Shown piece by piece: positions 1-11,600 of a stretch of 64,000 nucleotides of DNA. The notes below the pieces were generated by a model. That model had not been told where the DNA came from. It searched no databases and saw nothing but the letters and a program-made list of their open reading frames with translations. The translations under genes and the position numbers were made by a program. Each line of letters starts with the position of its first letter. Positions within the stretch are counted from its first letter, which is position 1. Source of the stretch: Epinephelus fuscoguttatus (Eukaryota > Chordata > Actinopteri > Perciformes > Serranidae). The DNA lies in contig NC_064759.1 of assembly GCF_011397635.1 (NCBI RefSeq), positions 15,396,428-15,460,427 on the forward strand, written 5' to 3'.

Positions 1-229
1 GATTAGTCAGTTTATAAATTAATTGAATCAGCAGCAAAATGATGTGTAATTCTTCATTATTGTTATTCATATCATTAATTAGTGGGTTTGGTTATTTTTA
101 ATGAAATATATTGTGAAAAAAACACTGATTACAACTTCTCAAGTGACAGGATGTGCTCTTTTTTTCTTTCATGATGTATAACACTGTGGATTGAATATAT
201 TCATGTTTTCATCTAACATTTCTACCCTC

Positions 230-615
230 AGGCCGGAAGTACAGAAGTGTGGAATGCAGAACCTCTAGACTTAAAAACTCTTTCTTTCCCACTGCCATCA
301 GACTCCTAAACAGCGAAACAGAGTCATAATCATCACTACTTCAGACCATGTTTACACATCCAGTCTGCACGTGACTTTTGCACATACAATGTTTGCTCTT
401 GCTCTTATCTTTGTCTATTTGTTCCCTTTTGGGTGTATACTCCTTTCATATTTTTTTCATCTATATTGTTTACTTTTTTGTATATTTATAATTGAGTGTG
501 GATTTAGTTGATATCTTTTCTGGTATTCATTGTCTTCAGCAAAGGAAGAATTTGATTGTACCAGGGAACGTGTTTCCACACTGTGCATGTGACAATAAAC
601 ACTTTGAATCCTTGA
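230..615 (+). mobile_element. 3-prime end of a LINE (L2/CR1-like type)
   Basis: The first part encodes the typical tail of fish LINE ORF2 (RKYRSVECRTSRLKNSFFPT, then AIRLLN). A short T-rich 3-prime UTR follows, ending in TGACAATAAACACTTTGAATCC. The element is 5-prime truncated. The clade (L2 versus Rex1) is a judgement from memory of the motif. Confidence 0.65.
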
Positions 616-1619
616 ACAAAACTTGACATTTGAAGACACCACCTTCAGCTGTGTGATGTTGTGATGGGCATTTTTTCCACATAATTTTCTAGATTTTCCC
701 CAAAACAGTCATTATAATCTACTTATTGCATCAACAAACTGATTCTCAATTGAATTTCCAGAGAATATTTGTAGTACACATAAAACATACTTATGTTGAT
801 ATCACAATATAAAATGTTTATGGGATGATTTAAAATTTAAAATTGTACCCTCAGATCAGAAAAGGGAGCCTTTGCAAACACAATAACCACAACTCTCTTT
901 TCATATCAAACCCCCCAAATCTATCCCACTGTTTACAACAGAGCTAGCTGTGGGTGGAGTAAACAACAGTAACGGTGGGTACAGGGTGTGCTCACAATAA
1001 AAGACAATATCCATCCACACAGTATCTTCTCATAGTCTGCCATTACTGACAGCCAAACTTGTCACAGTTCTCATTATTTGGTGCACAGACTAACGTGGTC
1101 ACGGTGACACTAGTTTCTCGATTCATGGTGTTTTGGGTCATCGTGAAGTGACGCCACGTCACTTACCACACCAGAATCTAGAACAGCTAACTTGCCTTAA
1201 TTTCTATACTGATGTAAAGAAAATAACCATATAGCTACATGAATCGCTATCTGTACGTCTATAATATAGAATCTAAAAGTGTTTTATTTGCTAATTGTAT
1301 CCGAAATCAGCGGTTTATGCTGCTAGCTATGCTAACAATGCTAACATCTGAAGCTAACGGTTGGAGAAGACGTTCCTGCTCACATACCTTTAAAAAAGAC
1401 AAGAACAAGTGTCACTCAAAACACGACAAATACAGAATATATTCCACTGGTCCCTTGTGCCGTCAAGTTTCTCAAAATAATAACCTTAGTGTCAATTTTG
1501 GCTTAAAAAACAGCCATAGCATACAGGAATGCGATAGATTTCAAAGATGTCGACTGTCCACTGGTTCTGCTGTTCAAGGAAAACAACAACAAACGCTGCA
1601 ACGTCCGCCCACCGCGTCT

Positions 1620-1815
1620 GTGAATGACCAATCAAAGACGAGTGAATAGATTGACAGCGATGTTTGTCCAATCAGCGGGAAGCAAGAGCAGGTTTGCAGT
1701 GCGTTCATTGGACAAGTAGAGCAGTCTGTTACCGCCCCGTTTTCTCTGCTTGATGGCGCATATAACCAATAGCAGATCGGGAAAATTAGGCCACGCTGAC
1801 ACATTGGTCACGCCT
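1620..1815. promoter_or_regulatory. Cluster of five CCAAT boxes, possible promoter
   Basis: CCAAT occurs on the plus strand at 1628, 1668 and 1766, and its complement ATTGG at 1707 and 1803. Spacings are about 40, 39, 59 and 37 bp. Known multi-CCAAT promoters bind NF-Y with similar spacing. No coding exon that it would serve was recognised within 2 kb on either side, so the target is unknown. Confidence 0.35.
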
Positions 1816-2055
1816 CAGTCGGGCTACGTGCAAAACTTGTTCTGTTCCTTTTCTCCTGATAAAAAAAAAAAAAAAAGAAAAGCCTGAAAACAGCTTGTTC
1901 AGCCACATGTCGGTGATCACGTCACTTACAGTAAGTCTGCTGAGAACATGAAACATTACTGCTGATATATCTTATCACAAATATCTATATTTAACCCCAA
2001 AGTGTCTCTCATGAAGGAAATAAACCACAACTCACTGTCCATGTTCATAAGTGAT

Positions 2056-2061
2056 TTTATT
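2056..2061 (-). other. Polyadenylation signal of arhgef5
   Basis: AATAAA on the minus strand, about 570 bp after the stop codon. It implies a 3-prime UTR from about 2035 to 2631. No other gene is seen in that stretch. Confidence 0.6.
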
Positions 2062-2631
2062 CCACCAATCTGAATTTATTGAAATGTCCTCACTGCGTAA
2101 GCTCTGTACATCTTTTAGCCATCTTATACATTTTGCATGATTTCTGTCGGCTCTCCTGCATGCAGGGACCAACTTTTCCATAGACACGCATCACACACTC
2201 AATCATTACATTCTCGTCAATATACACAAATAATAATACATTTTCCAATTACAGCATTTCTTGGAAGTAAAAGGTGATTTCCCTTTAAAAGCATTTTTCT
2301 GAAACACCTATTGATGTATTACAGCACACACAGCGTTTGTAATGCGCTGTAGATAACAGTTAATAGAGTCACATTGTCCTTAATGCCTTTCAGGCAGGCC
2401 TCAGCAGTCCACACATGGCTCTAAGGCATTGCTCCACCCATTGAAACAAGTGAGACCCAATGCTACACTGAGATGCATTCTTACAGCATTTCAGTTGCTG
2501 CGCTATTGTGAACAATTCTATGATGGAAATCCCCATTTGGAGCACTGAATGTCCACAGTCCAATTTCCAGCAGTTTGAAGAAGACAACCGAGAGTCTCAT
2601 GACGTCCCACTGTTTAGTCCAAGGGTCCTTG

Positions 2632-5600
2632 TCACACAGCAGCTGTGGCCGTCGTCAGCTTGAGGGCATCTGACAGGTTGCGTTGTTTGACTTTACTGTT
2701 GGTTATGGTTTCCAAATGGCTCTCACGCACCCATCCACGATGCCGATCGGACAGTCTGGTCCCCTCCACCCAACCTGGGAGGTAAAAAAGAATATAACAC
2801 AAACTAAATGAATGCGTGTTCTCTATAAATAGGCTGCATATATGGTGAATCAACATGGGAATTAGAGAAAGGTAGGGAGGTGATTTTACCGTCACTGCTC
2901 TGTTGATGCACTAGGATTATATCAGCTTTTTCCAATGACAGCTCATCAGGCTGCTGAGCAACAAATGCTCGCATACATTGCATCTGTTGAAAATCTGTGT
3001 GGACACAAGAGGAGAGATGTTAAACCTGCAATCATAAAGATTAAATTATCAGTAATGCAAGCTGCTGCTGAGATGTGAACATCTTCACAGGACTGTCAGA
3101 AACTGCGTTTCACTGACATTTTCGTCACTCTTCTGTTACATTTATTTTTGGTTTGGCAGCATTGCGTAATTCATGGCAAAGCTCCACCTGACTGCCACCT
3201 GGCTGCCACCTGGCTTTGGTCTAATCAGCCAGCCAGGGTAGATGAAAACACCTGAGTGGGTGTGCAAAGCCTTTAACAAGTTGTGTGTTCTACTTTTAAC
3301 AGTAATTAATGAGACTTTCTAACCAGCTACCAATGGTAGGTAACTGCATTCACCTGCAGTCCAAGTAGAGTACATACTAGGAGCACTGCACTTTTTATTT
3401 TTGCCATGTTGGGGATGTGTCATGGTCGGGAATTTTACAGTATTTTCTTCTTGTAATTAATACTAAGAGGCTGCCATGAGGGCTTTATTCCCCACCGGCT
3501 AATATTTATTGTGTGATATGAATTATGCACATGGTTACTTCAGGGTTTCTGCCAGGTATATATTGCATGTAGGTGTGAAATGTATGCACAATTTTAACAG
3601 TTAAACGAAAAAAGAAAAAACCCACAATACTATCTTTGTTTACTTTCATGCATCCCTCACTAAGGATGCAAAATGATGTTTGGAATCTGGATTTAAAGCT
3701 CACAACAGAGTAACACATTGAGTGTTAACTATGCGGGAATCAGACACAGCTTAGCACTCTGAAATGTCTAAACCAAACAGCATACTTCACCTTGTGCAGC
3801 AGAAAAATCAACTTCAGAATGCGGCCGGGAAAGAGCGGATATCCAGCGTAGCTTATCACTCCTGAAGAAAGAAAAAACAAGAATGAGCAAGGATGAGCAA
3901 CCTTTTCCACATTGTGGCATGCCAACTGATACATAGGCATTCCCTGCAACTGTGTCAGCCACTTACTGTGTGTCAGTCCGTAGCAGCAGGGCCTTTTGTG
4001 TCAAATGCAGCCGGAAAAGGTTCTTCTGGAGCGAGTGAAGCTTGACACGACAGTTCTCGACACGCAGGTCTGATACAGGAGCGTGGTCTATTACTGTAAA
4101 CCTTCCCCCTCTGGAAGCAGCGTGAGAACAAAGGAGACATGAGAGGGCGGAAGGAAAGACTGTGATAAGATTCAAGTGATGATAAAATACAGCGGTTATG
4201 AGAAAAACAGGATGCAGCAAATGGTAATGGATTATTCTATATCAGAAAACATGTCTGTTGACTCACTCTTTCTGTAGTGAGAGTAGCAAATAGTCATTGA
4301 AGAGGTGCAAATAAATTTTCCTCTCTGTGTCCTTCAGAGAGAAATCCATCAGTTCAGTGACCGGCCCTTCTCGCACCAGCCTCCGAGACTGACTGATCAG
4401 AGGGAGAGTCTGTAACAACACACACAGAAAGCAGTATATTAATATTTTTGGGCATGAAAGGTAATAGAAGCTTGACAAAATGATCTTAACTCGAGCTCCC
4501 TTTCTGGAGCCGTCAACCACATCTAGCGGGCAGTTGCTTATTGGTCATATACACAGCCACCTGCTATCACATGACTGTAGATCATGGGGATGTCAACTGA
4601 GCCGTCTCCATGACAACTGATGACGACCCCAGTGCAGTTGAAAAGCTATTAAGTGTACCTTAAGTTAAGATGATTTTGTCATTGTTTTTATTTTCTTGTT
4701 GATTTCATAAACATCAATGCAAACACAAGGAAAGTTACACATGCGTGGTGGAAATGATGGGTGGAATCAATGCCATGATATTAAAAAATGTTGTGCAATA
4801 CTGAAATATCATGATATGCCTAGTAGCTGTGACTTACCCTGCACTCAAAGTCCACCTTAGCACTGAGACAGACCAGCGACTCGATGCTTTTCATCTGAGT
4901 GATGCTGTCGTTGCTCTCTTGAATCAGCTGAAAGAGAGATGAATGAATAAAAAGAGCCGATGTCGCAGAGGAGTTTTAGATATCCAGGACATTTTTCAAT
5001 AGCATCAAAATATTATTTGTCAATGTACAGTGAAGGGGGGATGTTCTGTACCTTCTCCAGAAGTCTCAGAGCTTTGATGGCCTGAGTCGCCTCCGCAGTA
5101 CCAGGGGTCGTTCTCTTCACAATGTTCTGGATGAACAGAATCAATATGTGCGTGTTAAAGTGAGATAAAATGCTTAAGGATTGATTGACATGTTGCAGAC
5201 CATCAGCCTTTGCTCACACACACAAACACACCTGGACCAGCAGCTTAATTCTTGTGATCCTCTGAAAGGGAAGGACGAGGAAGGAACGAAGAGGAAGCCT
5301 CTGACAAACATCATTCCTCTCTAAACTCTCCACAATCCGCCTGAACCCTGCATTCTCATTCCTGAAAGAAAAACAGAAATTGAATGCAGAGATAGATTTT
5401 TTTTTTTTTTGTAAAATAAGAGAGAGAATACAGACAATAGCTGAACACAAAAGCTCGACTGAGTGGCTTACATGAGTCTCTGGTAGGTGGCGTCCTGATA
5501 GGACTGGTTGGTGAGGTAGGGCACATAAACCATTTTGAAGCGCTGACAGTGCCGAGCGATGATGTCACACACAGTGAAGTTGATCATGTCTGATTCCACC

Positions 5601-8600
5601 CGCTCCTCCAGCTTTGATAAAAAACTATAACAAAAGTCATAAAGATCTTTTTTAGATTATTTCTCCCACAGATTTGTAAACAAGTCTGATAATCACTGAA
5701 CTGTTTCATGTCAGATCTAAATGATAAGATTAAGCTCACATGGGTAGAGAACTTCATCTAAATCATGTTTATCATCTCTGACCTGTGGCTGATGGCACGA
5801 ACGTCAGCAAGCCGGGAAAACAGCCAGTTCCTATCCTGAGTGGTCAACAGTGCCCCCAGCTGTTTGGACTTGACAAATTGTAAAACAACAATGTCCAAAC
5901 TCCGGCAATAGGAGGCTTCTGAGGTCACCACCTCAAATCTCACCTAATGGGAAAATTACATTTTAAGAAAGAGAAGATCAAAACAATGAGTAAGGCACAG
6001 CAAGACAGTAAATCAAGCATTATCATTTCCCTGAAGACTGTTGCACTTAGACAAAGATATGACTAAGTGAGGCAGAAGATTTCACAATAAGTAGAGGACT
6101 TCCAGCTCTGACACGTTGAGTTTATGGTTTAGAGGGAAACACCTTCATCACCTACAATACCAGTGAAGCACAACACGCTGACACAATCACGTCGTCTGGC
6201 AAGCAACACTTTTCTCCTGATAAATAAGTAGATTACTGGGAGGGTTTTTCTAGGATGTGGCAAGTCCAGACATTTCACATGACATTAGCAGTTTGAGGTG
6301 TGATGTAATAACAGCTAAGTTGATTCATGTAAGTCATGCCATTTCACAGAAAGTCACCATGAACCATTGGAAATATCAGAAAAGTTGCTGATGTAAAAAA
6401 GACGCCCCAAAATAGTCACTTGTAAGTTAGCACGGGGAGGTGAATCATTAAAACTGTAACTGTTTTTTTTTACATTGAGTGAAAAAAGAATTTCATTGTG
6501 CCAGTAACTTTGTAGACGCTGAAACATAAACCTTTGCTCTGATTCTCACACTGCTTAATATTTACTGTATACAAATGGAACAATTTTAGCTGCTCTGATA
6601 AAAATTCCCAGTCTAATCAAGATCAAATTCCTTCCTGGGGCTGGATGAAGGAAGTAAAGCATCATGCTTTTAACTGCCTGTGGGATTCTCTTGAGTTACG
6701 CTGGGGTGGAAATGCTGTGCCAGTAACTTTCCAAGGAAATACAAATGCATAATTAGGTTGGATCAAATACCACTGAAAAGTTAGTGGCACAACAATGAGA
6801 TTCAGGAGAATCAGAAGGAAAAATTCTTCTTACATTTATTATGAGGACATTTCTGCCATCAAATGCTGACTAGACCCTCATATGTGCAATAAAACGATGT
6901 GTTACCTCCTGCAGTCTCCTCTGGTCCTCCGTGAGCTCCTCCAGCTCAACACTGTTCCTGACCCCCGGCAGGTCCCGCCACAGTGTGGCTGACTGTGTGA
7001 GAGAGATGGACAGACGTGGGGAGGAAGGCCTGCCTTCACTTCTGGGGCGCTCGGGAAGAGGCAAGCTTCTAACACTGGTGATAGAGCCTGTGTGGGCCAA
7101 GGAGTGAGGATGCGGGACAGGTGGCAGGGGAGGAAGAGGTCTGCGGGCAGGAGGAGGTGAGGGCGCAGGAGACGCGGTGGTGTCCTCGGACACAGAGGTG
7201 ACTTCGGAGCGAGCCTGAAGCAGGATCTCAAAGTTCTGCGCGGCCTCGCTGTACTGCTGGTAAAGCTGGGCAGCATCTGGGAGACAGTGAGGAAGTGGGG
7301 CGAAGAAAGACAGCAGAGGAGAAGAGGGAAAGATGGAGAAAGAAAGTTGAAAAATACAGGAAGCAAAGGAAAGAAGATAGATAGAGACAGGAACAGTGTT
7401 AGCCAAGAGGAGTTGTTTGCATTTGACATTCCTTTTACACACACTTGTCGGAATGCAAAGTCGCAGCAGCAGCAGCAGCAGCTGTTCTTCCCTCAAGTTA
7501 GAAGATATGAATACTTGCAGAAACCCGTCTCTGACTTGCACAGACACAGATGATATATACGGCATACGCACACACACACCTGCCCCATTTCTTGCAATAT
7601 CCGTGTGAATCATAGCTCAAGGCACCCACTGCCATTTTAGGTTGTTTAAAACATAATTTCAAAATAGTGTGAGCTGACACACATTTCCTCTCATTTGTGT
7701 ATTCCTTTTTAATTCAGAGCCAGTGTGTTCAGAGCAAGAGATAAACACTTAGCAAGCTTGTTTTCACACCAGGATGAATCACACGTAAACTGAAGGGAAA
7801 TGTTCAACCACATCATAGCCTTCCTGTCCACAGTAGTGGCGTTGATATGATCTGAAGTCACGTCACTGTGTCGCCTAAATTGTCTTTTCTAATAATAAGT
7901 CTTAAAATTTACCCTGAGTCAAAAAACATCATACGGCATATGAAATTTTGAGAAACGGCATTGATGAAGTGTTTGATTTGTGCCTGAGAGTTCATGAAGT
8001 GTAGTGTAGTGTTGAAGTGTATGACTTGAATGAAGCTAAATAAAGGGGGGACAGATATACTCACTGAAAAACCTTGAATTCCTCTTCCGTCTGCCCATTG
8101 TTTCCAAAACATTCCTACAGTGCCAAGAAACAGAAAACAATGTATTAATAATTGTAAATGTTTTTTTGTTTTTTTTTAAAGAGAGAGCTGTCTGAAACTG
8201 CTTACAGAAATAAAACTGCACTGAGTGGTTCAAAAATGTTAGTGACCTTTCTGACACTATAAAAATAAAGCATTGTACCATGACAGTTCTTTTATCAGAG
8301 ACATTTAATCATATAATTACAGAACCAGACACATCTTGACCTCTACACTGCTGTACATAGGCAAAAGACATTCGTTTTGGTTAAAAATGACTTTTTGTCA
8401 TTTATAAATATGTCATTCATAAAGAGACCTAAATGACTACAGAAAGACACAACTCAACTACAGGGAGACACAAAATGACTACAAACAGACACACAATGAC
8501 CACAAAGAGACACAAAATCTCTTAAAAGGACACAACATTACCTTAAAGAGACATAAAACAACCACAAGGAGACACAAAATTAATGCAAAGCGACACAAAT

Positions 8601-11600
8601 TGCCCTAAAAAGACATTTAATTACATCAAAGACACCTAAATGACTACAAAAACACACAAAACGAATAAAAAGGAGACACAAAAAGACAACAAAGAGACAC
8701 ACAACCACAAAAAGATGCATAATACCTACAAAGAGATGCAAAACCACCTCGAAGTCTGTGTGTCTTTCTCCTATGTGGGAGAGGTGGTGGGGCCTTTTGC
8801 ATGTCTGTGCCCAGGGGCCCATTATCTCATTATCTGCCCATGTCTACGCATGAAGTAATTGTTTTTGGTAATGCAACTTGAAATTCTGAGGGTTACGAAA
8901 AATAATATTGTAATCTTTTGTATTAATTCAGAACAAAAATTGGTTTGATGCTTACTGTAATCCACGTCAAAGTTAATGCTTTTTGCCTTGGCATAACCCC
9001 TTTAACAGTGCAAACAAACTCGGGTCAAAGTCAAGATTTTAATGTAGATAAATGACTTCATTTAAAAACAACAACAAAGAATTGCCACATTACCAATATT
9101 ATGCCTTTAAATCATGTAGCTCAACACCCAGTTTTAAAATCCTTCTACACTGTGGTTAAGGTAAGGTCTTTTGCCTTTGTGGGCCTGTACTGTATTTCAA
9201 CATGTGTGAATGTTTTACTCACCTCAGCTCCACTTCTCCCCAGCTTTTGCTTCGATCATCCTCATCATCTGGAATGTAAAAGTATCCATTCGTCGCAATA
9301 TTATACAACAACATCCTTCTCAGAGAGCTATATTCTGATTAACTATGAACTACAGTGATTTTGAATGAATGGATAAAAAGACAAAAAATAAATAAATAAA
9401 TAAGTTATAAATAAAATTAATCACTGTTAGTTTGTTAGTAACCGTGCTACAACAAGCAATATAAAAAAGATTAGTGTTTCCAAAATCCGTGCATCCCGTG
9501 TTATGTCTCAAAGCAGAATCAACCCCAGCCTCTTGTACTTCTAGTTTGCCTTCACTTTCTCCACCTCCACTTATCCCGCCCACTACCTGTGCTTCCACCA
9601 CAACACTGTGACGCAGTTTCCAGTGTAAGGCAGTGCAGTCAGATCTGATCAGTGCACTGATTATGGCTACTCTGCCATTTGGTTTCTGTGATTGGTGCGA
9701 CCACAAAATGATGATGGAAAAGCATAGGATGTGACTAGAAGATCGTCTCTGATTAAAGTTGTCTGATTACAAAATCAAATGTCAACTTCGTGTAAAGGTT
9801 ACTTCCTCTGTGGGCAGTCTAAATAGACATATGTCAGCCTGATTGTGATTTCTTTTTTTAATGCTGATTGATGAGAAACGAGACAGAAAATGGTCTCACT
9901 CCTCCATCTTCTTTCTTTACCTGTAGTAGAGAATATTCTGGTTCTGCGATCCCTTCCAACACCTTCCTCTTCATCCACTTCTAAAAGCCCTCCAGTTCTT
10001 CTTTCAGTGGTTTTACGGATTCCCCTTCTTCGTATTCGGGCCTCAGGGCCCAAATCTCGGAAGCTGCAGCTGCTCGTCACAGTCGCCCCCTTTTTACTTT
10101 CTGCGACCACCTTTCCCCCTCTGCCATCCACCCCAGTTTCCTCTCCCACCTCCTCTGCAGCATCTCCCTCCTCAGGCTCCTCTCCCTGACTTTCGTCTTC
10201 ACTTTCAACCATTCTGTCTTCCACCTCCTGGCCCTCACCCTCTGTGGAGGGAATGGGGAGGTCAGACTTAGAGTCATAATTCAGAATGGGGCAGCTGCTG
10301 GGCTTGTACAGCGTGCTGCTCACAGATAAATACATCTCCACCTCCTTTTTTCTGTTTGCTTCTTTTTCTCGTTCTGATAATTCACCTGCCTCCTCACTAC
10401 TATCCCCCTCTACAGCTGCCTTTTCTAACCGAAGGTGACCAGATGGCTCAGTCTCTTTGTCCATACTGTGATCCTCCTTCCCTTCTGTGTCTAACAGTGT
10501 GTCAGCATGAGTGTATGTGGGTGTGTCACCATGCATATTTGGGAACTGGTCAGCATGCATGTCGGCTTGGCTCTGCTCCATACCTCTTAGTCCCTCCGAC
10601 GGCTCTTCCTCCTCCTCCAGCTCTGGCTCTGAGTGCTGTTCATCCGTGCTTGACTTAAGAGTCTCTTCTGCTGCCTCCTGCTGTTGTTGGTCGTTCTCGA
10701 TAGCTGTCTCGGACTGGTCGACCCCTTGGTCTACCTCTGCGTGAGGTTCATCAACAGCTTCCTCTGAGCGTCCCAGAATCTCCCGCACCACACTTTTGGC
10801 CCATTTAAGGTGGGGGGCTTGGGAATGCCGCTTGGGCTCCTCAGACATGCTCCATGCCCCGCTTAGTCGGATCTTAATGGCCTCCAACTCTTCAGGACTC
10901 ATTGCTCCAGTGTCAATCCTTTCCAAGATGGGTTGAATGTCTTTAAAATTCACCTCAGGACAAACATCGCCATATGGATTACTTGGGATTGGCGAGGTTT
11001 GCTCCAACTCTTCTTTATTTTTCTCTCTCCACTGTGTAAGGAGTTTTTCAGTCTGTGAGTCTCTTTTAATCGTCCCTATTTCGGCGTACGGGTGCTCCTC
11101 TTTGCTCCTCTTTCCCTCTTTAGTCTCTCTGCGATGTTCTCCTGTGGTCAGCCTTTCCTCCTTTGGCACGTCACTCCTGCCTTCTGTGTTCTGGTTGTTG
11201 ATGACCGGGCTTTCATCATTTCTAGTCAGTGTCAGATGCAGGTCATGCTGAGGTTGCTGTGTGGCCTCATCACTACAGTGATGACGACTGTCTATATTTG
11301 GATTGTCTCCTCCCATGTGATCGGACTGCTTTTTGGTTTCTGACCTGGGCAGCGTTTGCCCAATCAAACAGATGACATACTTTGGCTTCTTCTCCTTCCC
11401 TTCTTCCTCATCATCGGCCACCTCCTCCTTTCCTATTGCCCAGTCCTCTTCCCTCTCCTCGTCTCCCTCGTACCCCTTGGTGGCATACGATGGCCTTGAG
11501 GAGCCATCGTATGCCACCCCACCTTCCCAGGACTCCTGACAGTCCACAAACTCCCCGTCTTCCCCTTCTTCGTCTCCGCCGCTGGACAAGGTCACAAAGC

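Noticed and set aside
1239-1649. 136-codon plus-strand frame
   Set aside because: No family resemblance, AT-rich start region with TAGC/TAAC repeats, and no splice context. Probably chance.
6906-7276. A separate small proline-rich gene
   Set aside because: The exon is in phase with the upstream arhgef5 exons and the downstream DH exon, and its LWRDLPGVRNS text is the normal lead-in to an ephexin DH domain.
8415-8750. Possible CRISPR-like array
   Set aside because: Units are contiguous and degenerate with no unique spacers, in a eukaryotic intron. It is a minisatellite.
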